The notes under the pieces are model-generated. The model was given only the letters and a program-made list of their open reading frames with translations, did not search any database and was not told where the DNA came from. Shown here piece by piece: positions 1-8,082 of a stretch of 33,057 bases of DNA. The stretch is from the NCBI GenBank assembly GCA_042095835.1, contig JBELML010000064.1, positions 1 to 33,057 on the forward strand, read 5' to 3'. Numbering within the stretch: the stretch's first letter is position 1; the number at the start of each line of letters is the position of its first letter. The translations under genes and the position numbers were made by a program. The stretch is from DATFKA01 sp042095835. Lineage in GTDB: Bacteria; Bacteroidota; Bacteroidia; Chitinophagales; Saprospiraceae.

Positions 1-53
1 TTCCAAATGCTAAAGAAACAAGTAGCCGGGATTTTAAACTTAAAAAGTAACTA

Positions 54-236
54 AGAGCATGTTTAAAAATTTATCCCTGCCTGACCGGCAGGCAGGCTTC
101 GGGCTGAAATTTGCCCTTTTGCCCCTAGAATTCGTTAAAAATGCTCGTAATAGCTAGGCTATTACTGTGCTTTTTGCCTTTTCTAGAAACAAAATCATCA
201 AATTTTACCTCCAAAAACAAAATTTAAACATACTCT
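54..236. repeat. Palindromic intergenic element A (MITE-like, about 183 bp)
   Basis: Imperfect inverted repeat. The left end AGAGCATGTTTAAA (54-67) mirrors the right end, which reads AGAGTATGTTTAAA on the minus strand (236-223). The centre is a perfect hairpin, TAATAGC-tag-GCTATTA (148-164). On the minus strand it carries AGGCAAAAAGC (169-179) on one side of the hairpin and TTTTTAACG (133-141) on the other, the same core seen in the elements at 5209 and 12099. A GC-rich hairpin (76-96) lies only in the left arm and breaks the symmetry. TA dinucleotides flank both ends. No transposase is present, so a non-autonomous mobile or structured repeat is the best description. Confidence 0.7.
76..96. 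repeat. GC-rich hairpin nested in element A
   Basis: CCTGCCTG, a five-base loop ACCGG, then CAGGCAGG form a perfect 8-bp stem. The opposite arm of element A has no counterpart, so this looks like an insertion or expansion inside the left arm. Confidence 0.65.
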
Positions 237-489
237 ACCCCTCCTGGCGCTCTGAAAGTGTATTTTCTATTCTTTTATATTCAAAATAAACAGGTAATCC
301 AGCCAGTAAGGCAAGGATAGAAACGACACCTGTTTCCCAAGGTAGAATGCCATCTGCTTTGAGTCGGATGAAGGTAGCCATCAAACCAATACTAACGCCC
401 ATGATGAGAATGGTTAAGGCTAATTTTCTAAACTGCAGCATCTTTTTGAGCTGGGAACTCGATAAATGTTGAATTGTTTTGCTGTCCAT
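235..489 (-). CDS. Small two-helix membrane protein, unknown function
   Basis: An 84-residue protein starting at an ATG. Residues 1-20 are polar and lysine-rich. Two hydrophobic stretches (about 23-43 and 51-68) are predicted membrane helices separated by a short loop with K, D and E, and the C-terminal tail is charged (YFEYKRIENTLSERQEG). I recognise no family. The TAG stop overlaps the terminus of palindromic element A, so the present C-terminus may have been set by insertion of that element. It lies 158 bases downstream of the creatininase-family gene on the same strand, too far to assume one operon. It may be a real small membrane protein or a shortened one; codon pattern and two clear helices favour a coding region. 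Confidence 0.55.
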   Translation of the reverse strand: MDSKTIQHLSSSQLKKMLQFRKLALTILIMGVSIGLMATFIRLKADGILPWETGVVSILALLAGLPVYFEYKRIENTLSERQEG

Positions 490-647
490 TTCTTTAATGT
501 TACGTTGTGGAATAGGTTGGTAAGAAATATACGCTATTCCTGCTTTTGAATCCAGTTCAATTTACCAAATCCACCTATTTATAGATTAAAAAGTCTGGGT
601 GCTTACTTTTTGAATAGATGTTGACCAAGTACTTAACTTATAGTCGC

Positions 648-1415
648 TTATTGATAAAATTCATTCAAAGGTCTAGTCGCTAAGTCGTATAGGAAATCGC
701 CCATTTTCTGGCAAAGGTCTTCCAAAAAGGCGGCTCCTTTTTCTGCACTGGCTTCATGGGGACTACCCGTACCAGTATCTGCGCTGATAGTAGACCAAGG
801 GCGTTCTGTCCAAGCCCATTTTTCACGAAAACCCTGGATTTGGTGCTTTTTCTCTGATCCATCGCCCCATTCTGTTTTAGGCAAAATAAGATCCGGCCGC
901 AGGTGCAGCATTAAACTGGTCTCCATTTCGTCGGCATGATCTCCCATTTCGTCAAAATAGAGTGTCTTATCCATTGCTTGGAACCAATTCGAGAAACAAA
1001 GCAGCATATCCGGAAAATCCAAACCCAGTTCTCGTAGCATGCTTTTAAAGTTGTTGCCACCGTGACCATTCAATAGTAAGAAACGCTTGAGCCCTTGGCG
1101 TTGGAGCACTTCAAGTATATCTCGGAGCACGGCCATCTGCGTACTTGGCCGCATATTGATGTCGAGATAAATATCGGTCTGACCCGTATTTACGCCAAAA
1201 GGGATACAAGGTAATACGATGACTTTAGCTCCCTGCTCCCAAGCAAGACGAGCAGACTCTGCCGCAATCGAATCGACTTGGATATTATCTGTAGCATAAG
1301 GCAAATGATAATTATGGGCTTCGGTAGCTCCCCAAGGCAGAATAGCCAAGTCAAATCTGGCATCTTTCAGATGCTTCCAATTCGTTTCAGCAAGAAGGTA
1401 TGGACGGATGGGCAT
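648..1415 (-). CDS. Creatininase-family amidohydrolase
   Basis: A 255-residue cytoplasmic protein of the creatininase/MftE family of metal-dependent amidohydrolases, close to the usual 230-270 residues. Family motifs are visible: GATEAHNYHLP (29-39) with E32 and H34, D43, NGHGGN (116-121) with H118, and GDHADEMETS (158-167) with H160 and E165. These match the positions that bind the two metals and shape the active site. The family includes creatininase, mycofactocin peptidase MftE and riboflavin-pathway formamide hydrolases, so the substrate cannot be named from sequence. HNYHLP replaces the common HGxHLP, a variant I associate with Bacteroidota members. It lies 106 bases downstream of the metallo-beta-lactamase gene on the same strand. 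No signal peptide is visible. Confidence 0.85.
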   Translation of the reverse strand: MPIRPYLLAETNWKHLKDARFDLAILPWGATEAHNYHLPYATDNIQVDSIAAESARLAWEQGAKVIVLPCIPFGVNTGQTDIYLDINMRPSTQMAVLRDILEVLQRQGLKRFLLLNGHGGNNFKSMLRELGLDFPDMLLCFSNWFQAMDKTLYFDEMGDHADEMETSLMLHLRPDLILPKTEWGDGSEKKHQIQGFREKWAWTERPWSTISADTGTGSPHEASAEKGAAFLEDLCQKMGDFLYDLATRPLNEFYQ

Positions 1416-1521
1416 GGCTTGAATGATTCAATGATGACTACCTACGCTACGGTAGATAAATAATGATGTAACGAGTGGATGTTTTCTAAATAAAACTAAA
1501 CCCAAAACTCCAGAACCCCAT

Positions 1522-2484
1522 CTACATCCCAAACCGTTCAAACCCACGTGCGATGTGCATTCCTGCATTTAAAACTTGCTGACTTGCTTTGGAGTCTGGA
1601 TTAATCAGGGGGTTGGTATGATTGAAATGAATGAAATGGATTTTTGCTTTTTCGGAGGCCGGTAGCTTGCTGAAGCGCTTCAAGCTTTCTTCTACAAAGG
1701 GGTGAGGTATTTCAGACATGTCTCTACCAGGTATTTCTCCATTAGCAAAAAAGCTACCGTCCAGGAAAGCGTAGTCGTGGACACTAATCACGGAATCTAT
1801 ATTATGCTGCCAGAGCTCCCATTTGTCGATGTCGGGAATAAATAAGGCGCGTTTATTGGGGCCTTGGATGCTATAGCCGACTGTCTCGGAGAATTCATCT
1901 CGATGAGGTACTTGGTGAGCTGTAACCTTTAGCGCATCATCTACATCTATCTGTACGGCTGATTGCAAAGCTTGGATGTCAATATTGTTTAATGATATAA
2001 GTTGACTCCAAGGGCCATTTTGGGATAGGAATTGAGCCATCTTGGGCATCGCAAAAACGGGAACTTTATCTGCGCCCATAACTTCACGCCCCAGATGCAT
2101 CAAACCCGTGTAGTGGCCGATGTGGGCATGGGTCAGAAAAATACCAGATAGCTCAGCACCTAAGGTATTTTGGATATGGTACAATTGATCTTTAAAGTCT
2201 GGAGTAGCATCGAAAATCCAACCTTGAGCACTGCCAGGATCTACGAAGCCTAAGCAGCTCACCATTTCTCTTTGGACGATTCCTTCCCAAACGGGACGAC
2301 AACAATCTTTTTGGCAGGCAGCTTGGGGATAACCTGCGTCCTGCGCGATTCCAAGGACCACTAAATAAGGCTGCTTATTGCCTATAGATGGATCATCTAC
2401 CTGCTTCATAGCCTGCTCTGAGCTAGGCTCACAAGAAAATAATCCCCCCAATAGGATACACAAGATGATACAATCTATTCTCAT
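1522..2484 (-). CDS. PqqB-like metallo-beta-lactamase-fold lipoprotein
   Basis: A 320-residue protein with a lipoprotein signal: a hydrophobic N-terminus ending in the lipobox LFSC (C18), so it is probably anchored in the cell envelope. The rest resembles the PqqB branch of the metallo-beta-lactamase fold. The metal motif reads THAHIGHY (118-125), with H119, H121 and H124, but the usual aspartate (HxHxDH) is G123. A cysteine group C57, C61, C62 precedes the fold core, and further His/Asp positions follow (HQVPHRD, IPDIDKW, HFNHTNP). No other PQQ synthesis gene is nearby and it is lipid-anchored, so a role in PQQ synthesis is unlikely; an envelope hydrolase or oxidoreductase is more plausible. 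It starts 48 bases after the pfkA stop and may be co-transcribed with it. Confidence 0.8.
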   Translation of the reverse strand: MRIDCIILCILLGGLFSCEPSSEQAMKQVDDPSIGNKQPYLVVLGIAQDAGYPQAACQKDCCRPVWEGIVQREMVSCLGFVDPGSAQGWIFDATPDFKDQLYHIQNTLGAELSGIFLTHAHIGHYTGLMHLGREVMGADKVPVFAMPKMAQFLSQNGPWSQLISLNNIDIQALQSAVQIDVDDALKVTAHQVPHRDEFSETVGYSIQGPNKRALFIPDIDKWELWQHNIDSVISVHDYAFLDGSFFANGEIPGRDMSEIPHPFVEESLKRFSKLPASEKAKIHFIHFNHTNPLINPDSKASQQVLNAGMHIARGFERFGM

Positions 2485-2532
2485 ACAAATCCAAAATAAT
2501 ACTACAATTCAAATAGAAACTCTAATCCATTA

Positions 2533-3516
2533 CTAGACCACACATGATAAGATGTTGACTACATCCAAGAAGTCTGATTCAATAGGATTGTGGGATTTAA
2601 TGGCTTCTGCAAATGGCGTATAAGTAATTTTATCATTGACCACACCGATCATTACGCCATTTGTGCCATTGACAAGTGCTTTTACGGCCTCGACTCCCAT
2701 CCTACTTGCTCTTACTCGCTCAAGACAGGTAGGACGACCACCTCGCTGGATATGACCAAGAATAGAAACACGGATATCGTAGCGATCGAAATATTTTTCC
2801 TTGACGGCCTCAGCAATTTTGATGGCACCTCCCATATCATCTCCTTCGGCTACCACGACGATGCTAGAGTTCTTTTTATTCTGGTAGCAGGATTCTAGCA
2901 GATTGATCAAGTCATCAATATCGCTGATATTTTCAGGGATCATTACTGCTTCTGCACCTGTAGCAAGACCGGAGTTGAGTGCTATATAGCCAGCATCTCT
3001 ACCCATAACCTCCACGAAAAAGAGACGATCATGGGCATTGGCGGTATCTTTAATTTTGTCGATGGCATCCATCGCTGTATTGATAGCGGTATCATAGCCA
3101 ATCGTATAATCTGTTCCAGTTAGATCATTATCTATAGTACCTGGGCAGCCTACCATTTTAATGTCTGGATATTCATTGATGAATACATTAGCGCCGGTAA
3201 AGGTCCCGTCTCCACCAATGGCGACTATTCCATCGATGCCTTCTTTTTTGAGGTTTTCGTAGGCTTTACGACGACCTTCTTTCGTCCTGAATTCCTCGCA
3301 CCGAGCGGAGCGGAGGATCGTACCACCAAGGTGCAAAATATTGGAAACAGCGTGGCCATCCATTGCTTTGAAATCAGCATCTATGATACCCTGATAGCCA
3401 CGATAGATGCCTACAGCTTCCAAACCAAAATGTAGGCCTGATCTGACTACTGCGCGTATACAGGCATTCATACCTGGAGCATCACCACCTGAGGTGAAAA
3501 CTGCTATTTTCTTCAT
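2533..3516 (-). CDS. pfkA: ATP-dependent 6-phosphofructokinase
   Basis: A 327-residue enzyme, the usual size of bacterial PfkA. It phosphorylates fructose 6-phosphate to fructose 1,6-bisphosphate, the committed step of glycolysis, in the cytoplasm. Visible motifs are TSGGDAPGMN (8-17), the nucleotide loop GGDGT (101-105) with G104, and PGTIDND (125-131) with catalytic D129. G104 and the glycine in PGTIDND (where pyrophosphate-dependent enzymes have lysine) indicate ATP as donor. MGRDAGY and GHIQRGG, substrate-binding and family-signature segments, are also present. The ATG start gives the standard MKKIAVFTSGGD beginning. It sits between the Pro/Thr-rich protein and the metallo-beta-lactamase lipoprotein on the same strand. 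Confidence 0.97.
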   Translation of the reverse strand: MKKIAVFTSGGDAPGMNACIRAVVRSGLHFGLEAVGIYRGYQGIIDADFKAMDGHAVSNILHLGGTILRSARCEEFRTKEGRRKAYENLKKEGIDGIVAIGGDGTFTGANVFINEYPDIKMVGCPGTIDNDLTGTDYTIGYDTAINTAMDAIDKIKDTANAHDRLFFVEVMGRDAGYIALNSGLATGAEAVMIPENISDIDDLINLLESCYQNKKNSSIVVVAEGDDMGGAIKIAEAVKEKYFDRYDIRVSILGHIQRGGRPTCLERVRASRMGVEAVKALVNGTNGVMIGVVNDKITYTPFAEAIKSHNPIESDFLDVVNILSCVV

Positions 3517-3667
3517 TGTAATGTCGTTGTTTGTTGCGCAAAATGGTTCATTATTTCCTCAGTTTTGAAAAGGAAAATTTCCGGATAAGGTGCGATTTGT
3601 CATTGGATGATGATAGAAGTTGACCTCCGCTTGCTGCTGAAGGTAAGCAAGTTCGCTTTTATCCGCT

Positions 3668-4399
3668 TCATAAATATCTCCTTCTGATGGTTTTAATAAA
3701 GCTTCTAGCGATATCGGCTCGCTCCTCATCTCCCCAATTGTACTGCTCCGCAATATTGATCAAAAAGCGCTTGGCTTGATCCATACTTTCAAATCGATTG
3801 AGGGTGCTCAAGGATTCACCCAAAATATTGGGTTGACGACCAAACAGCTCATTGGAGTAGAGGAGTTTATCGTTGATCGACAAAGCACTCGTCAAATCCC
3901 TGATCGGACTATCGCTGAGTTTTTCGGAGAGCTCCTTTGCTTTTTTGAAAACAAATAACTGATTAATCGCTGTAGAGTTTGAGCTAAAGCTATCAAATGA
4001 AGCCTGTGTGATGGGCTCGGCTTTAGTGACAGGTGGTGGCGGCGGGAGAGGTGCCACGGTTGTTGTAGGCGGTACAGTAGTCGGTGGTGGTGGAGCTGGT
4101 GCCAAGGTAGTTGTGGGTGTAGGCACTGGAGTAGTCGTAGTGGGCGCCGCTGTAGTAGAAACTATTTTGCCGATGCCCATAGCTTCTGGTGGGATCATTC
4201 CCGTAGCAGGTTTGATTTCAGCTTTTTTACTTGCACTGCCCGTACTGGCTTCTGTTTCAACAAACTCCTCGTAAAGATCTCGTACATATTTGAGCATTAA
4301 ATCGCGCTCAATTTTAGAGAGTTTACCATCTTCCATTTCTATAGAACCGAAGAGAGAATTGATTTTCTTAATGAGAATTTTGGCACGTTGTTTATCCAT
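3668..4399 (-). CDS. Bacteroidota protein of unknown function with Pro/Thr-rich linker
   Basis: A 243-residue protein in three parts. Residues 1-50 form a charged, probably helical N-terminus starting MDKQRAKILIKKINSLF. Residues about 75-130 are a low-complexity linker of Thr, Pro, Ala and Val with runs such as PPPPTT. Residues about 145-243 are a conserved-looking helical domain containing SINDKLLYSNELFG, TLNRFESMDQAKRFL and a C-terminal RRRYL. I recognise the last domain as recurrent in Bacteroidota proteins but know no established function. No signal peptide or membrane segment is visible, so the flexible linker would be cytoplasmic. It is divergent from tdk across a 163-base gap and 151 bases upstream of pfkA. 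The G/V-rich frame on the opposite strand is an artefact of the linker. Confidence 0.8.
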   Translation of the reverse strand: MDKQRAKILIKKINSLFGSIEMEDGKLSKIERDLMLKYVRDLYEEFVETEASTGSASKKAEIKPATGMIPPEAMGIGKIVSTTAAPTTTTPVPTPTTTLAPAPPPPTTVPPTTTVAPLPPPPPVTKAEPITQASFDSFSSNSTAINQLFVFKKAKELSEKLSDSPIRDLTSALSINDKLLYSNELFGRQPNILGESLSTLNRFESMDQAKRFLINIAEQYNWGDEERADIARSFIKTIRRRYL

Positions 4400-4478
4400 G
4401 ATATATCTAAAAGTTTTTTTGTCTATTGAACCTACGACTCGCGCCAGTAGATTATTGGGTGAGTTGATCTTGGTATTT

Positions 4479-4530
4479 CGGTTATTTAACCGTTATTTAG
4501 TCCCCTAAAAGTATGTCAAAATATACTTTT
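4479..4530. promoter_or_regulatory. Two dyads in the divergent tdk / unknown-gene spacer
   Basis: CGGTTA-tt-TAACCG (4479-4492) is a perfect 6+6 inverted repeat and AAAAGTAT, eight bases, ATACTTTT (4507-4530) is a second with an 8-bp stem. Both lie in the 163-base region from which two genes diverge, where operators or promoter dyads are expected. I could not fit a confident Bacteroidota promoter (TTG and TAnnTTTG boxes) to either gene. Confidence 0.3.
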
Positions 4531-4562
4531 TTTAGCTGCATCAAAAATATATTCATTTTTAT

Positions 4563-5147
4563 ATGTTCTTAGAACCATCCTATAGAGGTCAGCGTAAGGG
4601 TTGGATTGAAGTGGTCTGCGGTTGTATGTTTTCAGGTAAAACCGAAGAACTGATCCGTAGACTGAAACGAGCCAAGTTTGCTCAACAAAAAGTGGAGATT
4701 TTTAAACCCAAGATTGATACCCGTTATGATGACCTGCGCGTGGTTTCTCATGATTCCAATTATATCCTGTCTACGCCCATCAAAAATTCTAAAGATTTGT
4801 TGGGACTGAGTGAGGGAATAGACGTCGTTGGTATCGACGAGGCGCAGTTTTTTGATTTGGAACTAACCAAGCACTGCGAAGAATTAGCCTTAAAAGGCAT
4901 ACGTGTCATCGTCGCAGGCTTGGATATGGACTATCGGGGCGTCCCGTTTGGACCAATGCCCAATTTGTTGGCAGTGGCAGAATATATCACTAAGGTACAC
5001 GCTATCTGTACCCACTGTGGTAATTTGGCTACCCATTCGTACCGCTTGACCGAAGAGGGAGATACGGTTTTATTAGGAGAGAAAGAAAAATATGAGCCCA
5101 GATGCAGGTCTTGTTATAGTATGGGGAATATCCTTCAACTCAAGTAA
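4563..5147 (+). CDS. tdk: Thymidine kinase, type II (TK1-like)
   Basis: A 194-residue cytoplasmic enzyme that phosphorylates thymidine to dTMP in the nucleoside salvage pathway. The P-loop is GCMFSGKT (20-27), and DEAQFF (92-97) supplies the catalytic glutamate E93. GLDMDYRGVPFG (120-131) is typical of the family. The lid/zinc region carries C150-x2-C153 and C182-x2-C185, a structural zinc site. The length matches usual bacterial TK1 enzymes. The ATG follows an AT-rich leader without a Shine-Dalgarno sequence, normal for Bacteroidota. Downstream lies palindromic element B and then the ebo operon, with no sign that tdk is co-transcribed with ebo. Confidence 0.96.
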   Translation: MFLEPSYRGQRKGWIEVVCGCMFSGKTEELIRRLKRAKFAQQKVEIFKPKIDTRYDDLRVVSHDSNYILSTPIKNSKDLLGLSEGIDVVGIDEAQFFDLELTKHCEELALKGIRVIVAGLDMDYRGVPFGPMPNLLAVAEYITKVHAICTHCGNLATHSYRLTEEGDTVLLGEKEKYEPRCRSCYSMGNILQLK

Positions 5148-5208
5148 AGGTGACTTTTCTCAATTTAAGCGATTTAAATCCGATTTTTTAATTGAAAATA
5201 TTACCTTA

Positions 5209-5368
5209 AGTAACGGACAATGAATAAGTATCGCATTTTGATCGAGAAGATTTTGTGCCAAGACAAGGCAAAAAAAGTAGATGATGCAGGGCATCAGCGA
5301 GGCTTTTTAACGCAGTATTGGGGCAAAATCTTCCATCAAAATCGAAAAGTTATTTTTTGATCGTTACT
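5209..5368. repeat. Palindromic intergenic element B (about 160 bp), upstream of eboA
   Basis: An imperfect inverted repeat with ends AGTAACG (5209-5215) and CGTTACT (5362-5368). Inner arms ATTTTGAT...AGATTTTG (5235-5255) and CAAAATCTT.CATCAAAAT (5324-5342) pair. The central hairpin is TGATGC-agg-GCATCA (5282-5296). AGGCAAAAA (5266-5274) and TTTTTAACG (5304-5312) flank it. It is homologous to element A: ATTTTG to AAGGC (20 bases) matches at 16 of 20 positions, and TTTTTAACG, seven bases, GGGGCAAAA at 21 of 25. It fills most of the tdk-eboA gap and ends 26 bases before the eboA start, so any ebo promoter must lie in or beside it. Confidence 0.75.
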
Positions 5369-5394
5369 AAAAGACCAAATTCAATTGTCGTCTT

Positions 5395-6234
5395 ATGAGT
5401 AATTCAGCAATTATCCTTTCCATCTGTAGCGAAGCCCTTGCAGGTAACTCTGGTAAAGATTGGTGGGAGAAAAAAGTAGATCAGGTGAAGAATGCGGATC
5501 GACCAGCCGTTTTTTACCTAGCTTTCAGTAGTGCGCCACGCAAAGTATCAAAGTCGGCCCTACAATTATCTGAACAGCAAGTTGCAGCTTTAAAGGCTAT
5601 TAATCCCGCTTTTAATCTAGCCACTTGGACTATTGATGAGCTCTGTCGCATAGGTCTGATGACGGCTTTGCCCATTCGTAAGAATCAAGAGATTTTAGAT
5701 AAATTGTTCTCTACCGCAGATATGCGAGAATCTGTAGCCTTATATAAAGGGCTGATTTATTTAGACAATGCCAGCAGCTTTGTGATTAGGGCAATCGATG
5801 GCTTACGCACGAATATTCAACACGTTTTTGATGCCATCGCCTTGGATAATATTTTCCCAAGCAAATACTTTGAGGAAGCTCCCTGGAATCAAATGGTACT
5901 CAAAGCGCTGTTTATGGATCGACCAATTTATCGTATCCATCATTTAGATGAAAGACGCAACGCTACGCTAGCGACTATCTTACACGATTATGCGCACGAA
6001 CGCTGGTCTGCTCATCGCAAGGTGAGTCCTGAACTGTGGCGCGGTGTAGTAGGTTTTGTAGATGGTGCCATTGCTGATGATCTCAAAAAAGTGATAACAG
6101 AAGGCGATAAAATTGAAGTAGCTGCCGCAAAAAGAGTAATCCTGGAAAGTGGTCTAACAAGTGATTTCGATGTAGGGGATATACTAGAGGTACTACCGAC
6201 TTGGGATGAAATCGGTGCCCAACTCACCAGCTAA
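5395..6234 (+). CDS. eboA: EboA-family protein
   Basis: A 279-residue protein assigned to EboA from its sequence character and from its position as first gene of a complete ebo operon. It is mostly alpha-helical by composition, with no signal peptide and no recognisable catalytic motif. Features include LNLATW-like and WTIDELCRIGLM segments (about 78-90), a middle segment EEAPWNQMVLKALFMDRPIYRI (163-184 region) and LATILHDYAHERWSAHRKVSPELWR (about 192-217), the most typical part of the family. Biochemical function is unknown; cyanobacterial work links eboABC to export of a scytonemin precursor. It starts just after palindromic element B and is followed by eboB after 45 bases. Confidence 0.85.
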   Translation: MSNSAIILSICSEALAGNSGKDWWEKKVDQVKNADRPAVFYLAFSSAPRKVSKSALQLSEQQVAALKAINPAFNLATWTIDELCRIGLMTALPIRKNQEILDKLFSTADMRESVALYKGLIYLDNASSFVIRAIDGLRTNIQHVFDAIALDNIFPSKYFEEAPWNQMVLKALFMDRPIYRIHHLDERRNATLATILHDYAHERWSAHRKVSPELWRGVVGFVDGAIADDLKKVITEGDKIEVAAAKRVILESGLTSDFDVGDILEVLPTWDEIGAQLTS

Positions 6235-6279
6235 AATATATATACTTATAACCATGTAAGCTTATAAACCAATAAACTA

Positions 6280-7182
6280 ATGTATATAGACCCACACGTA
6301 CACATGATTTCTCGCACCACTGACGATTATGAAAGGATGCGAGCCGCCGGAGTCGTAGCCGTAATTGAACCCGCATTTTGGACTGGCCAACCCCGTACAG
6401 AAGCAGGTACTTTTAAAGATTATTTCAGCAGCATTATGGGCTGGGAGCGATTTAGGGCCAGCCAATTTGGAATCAAACACTATTGTACCATTGGTCTCAA
6501 CTCTAAAGAGTCGAATAATGAAGCCCTAGCAGAACAAGTAATGGAGTTATTACCCTTATTTGCTGCCAAAGAAGGGGTCGTCGCCATAGGAGAAATCGGC
6601 TATGATGACCAGACCGAAGCAGAGGATAAATACTTCCGTCTCCAAATCGAGCTGGCCAAAGAAATCGACTTTCCAATCATGATCCACACGCCTCATCGCA
6701 ATAAAAAAAGAGGCACAACCCGTAGCATGGATGTCCTAGAAGAGCACGGAATGGACCCTAGCATGGTAGTGATCGATCATAACAATGAAGAGACCGTCCG
6801 CGAGGTATTAGATAGAGGCTATTGGGCCGCCTTCACGATTTATCCAAATACAAAAATGGGTAATGAACGGATGGTCGATATAGTCAAAGAATATGGTCCA
6901 GGGCGCATCATCGTCAATAGTGCGGCAGATTGGGGTGTAAGCGATCCTCTCGCAGTACCTAAAACAGCTGCATTGATGAAAGAACGGGGCCTTTCAGATG
7001 AAGTAGTGAAGCTCACCTGCTATCAAAATGCACTGACCGCTTATGGCCAAAATGGCGAAATGCAAGAATCCGATTGGATTGATGGGTTCAAAGTAGATCA
7101 GAATGCCTTATTTGAAGGGAATCGAGTGCTGCGAGGCCAAACACCAAAAATCGGTAAATCAGATAATATCATTGAAAACTAA
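6280..7182 (+). CDS. eboB: EboB, TatD-like metal-dependent hydrolase
   Basis: A 300-residue TIM-barrel protein of the TatD-related amidohydrolase superfamily. The metal ligands are preserved: DPHVH (4-8) with H6 and H8, GEIGYD (104-109) with E105, IHTPH (135-139) with H136, IDHNNEE (165-171) with H167, and SAADWG (214-219) with D217. It should therefore be a catalytically competent hydrolase, probably cytoplasmic; its substrate in the ebo pathway is not established. DHNNEE and NSAADWGVSDPLAVP are typical of EboB rather than of the DNase TatD. The gene ends inside the start of eboC (11-base overlap), implying translational coupling. Confidence 0.9.
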   Translation: MYIDPHVHMISRTTDDYERMRAAGVVAVIEPAFWTGQPRTEAGTFKDYFSSIMGWERFRASQFGIKHYCTIGLNSKESNNEALAEQVMELLPLFAAKEGVVAIGEIGYDDQTEAEDKYFRLQIELAKEIDFPIMIHTPHRNKKRGTTRSMDVLEEHGMDPSMVVIDHNNEETVREVLDRGYWAAFTIYPNTKMGNERMVDIVKEYGPGRIIVNSAADWGVSDPLAVPKTAALMKERGLSDEVVKLTCYQNALTAYGQNGEMQESDWIDGFKVDQNALFEGNRVLRGQTPKIGKSDNIIEN

Positions 7183-8059
7183 GTACTTTCTTCAAATCAT
7201 ACGGCCGGCCAATGTCATTACTGCGGTGGCAGACGTATTGGCTGGAGCAGCAATAGCCGGATTTTTTTCATCTCCACAGGAGGTGGGATTGAATGCCTTG
7301 CTATTGCTAGTGTTATCTACAATGGGACTCTATGCCGGAGGCATTGTTTTTAATGATGTATTTGACTACGAGCTCGATAAGGTAGAACGGCCAGAGCGCA
7401 TTTTGCCTAGTGGAAAACTAAGTAGAAAAACGGCTATTATCTTTGGCTTGTTATTGCTGGGTTTGGCTATTCTTTCCGCTGCTTGGGTGGCTTGGGAAAA
7501 TGGTTTACTCGCTTTAGGTATTGCTATATTGGCCTTGCTTTATGATAAATACAGCAAACACCATGCTTTTTTAGGTCCTCTTAATATGGGACTTTGCCGG
7601 GCATTGAATTTATTACTTGGTGTGAGTATCTTCTTACCGGCATTGTCGGAATTCTGGTGGATTGGTATCTTGCCCATTTTATTTATCGGAGCGATCACTT
7701 TAACTAGTCAAAAAGAAAATTCAGGTAATAATAAAAATGCCATCCAATTGGCTTTAGGTTTAGACATCTTGATTGCAGTATTGCTCATTGGATTAGGTTT
7801 GATGGGCTACCTGAATTTAAGCGTAGCCATGGCTTTTATCATTCTTTGGTTTATTGTGAATTTTCGAGCAAAACGCAAAGCCATCCGCTATAATAACCCA
7901 GCTAATATTCAGAATGCTGTCAAAATGGGCGTCTTATCTTTAATTCCCTTAGATGCTAGCCTAGCTGCTGGATTTTCTGGAAACATCTTTCTGGGTATTG
8001 CGGTTCTATCATTGTTGGGCCTTTCTATTGGTTTGGCCAAATTATTTGCTGTAACTTAG
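7172..8059 (+). CDS. eboC: EboC, UbiA-family prenyltransferase-like membrane protein
   Basis: A polytopic inner-membrane protein of the UbiA superfamily, 295 residues from the TTG at 7172. I chose this start because it gives KYFLQIIRPANVITA, the usual UbiA/EboC beginning; the frame is open to an ATG at 7103, but that would add 23 residues of eboB-overlapping, non-conserved sequence. The first Asp-rich motif is NDVFDYELD (61-69), followed by PERILPSG (74-81). The second region is YDKYSKHHAFLGPLNMG (from 124), less Asp-rich than in true prenyltransferases. About eight or nine hydrophobic helices are visible. UbiA enzymes transfer prenyl groups to aromatic or other acceptors; the EboC acceptor is unknown. 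Confidence 0.88.
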   Translation: MKTKYFLQIIRPANVITAVADVLAGAAIAGFFSSPQEVGLNALLLLVLSTMGLYAGGIVFNDVFDYELDKVERPERILPSGKLSRKTAIIFGLLLLGLAILSAAWVAWENGLLALGIAILALLYDKYSKHHAFLGPLNMGLCRALNLLLGVSIFLPALSEFWWIGILPILFIGAITLTSQKENSGNNKNAIQLALGLDILIAVLLIGLGLMGYLNLSVAMAFIILWFIVNFRAKRKAIRYNNPANIQNAVKMGVLSLIPLDASLAAGFSGNIFLGIAVLSLLGLSIGLAKLFAVT

Positions 8060-8082
8060 GCGCTACCCAAATAAAACTACGA

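Noticed and set aside
1429..1463. CTACC...GGTAG dyad as a terminator between the metallo-beta-lactamase and creatininase genes
   Set aside because: The stem is only five base pairs and no T-run follows on the minus strand.
1522..2484. True PqqB in a PQQ synthesis locus
   Set aside because: No pqqA, pqqC, pqqD or pqqE is present, the protein has a lipoprotein signal, and the metal motif differs.
3559..3753. 64-codon minus-strand frame after the Pro/Thr-rich protein
   Set aside because: It overlaps the C-terminus of the real gene in another frame and shows no protein-like features.
4008..4274. Gly/Val-rich 88-codon frame on the plus strand
   Set aside because: It is the exact antisense of the Pro/Thr-rich linker of the minus-strand protein; composition alone explains it.
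5209..5368. Riboswitch or small RNA gene upstream of eboA
   Set aside because: The structure belongs to a repeat family also found in unrelated places at 54 and 12099, and no known riboswitch motif is visible.
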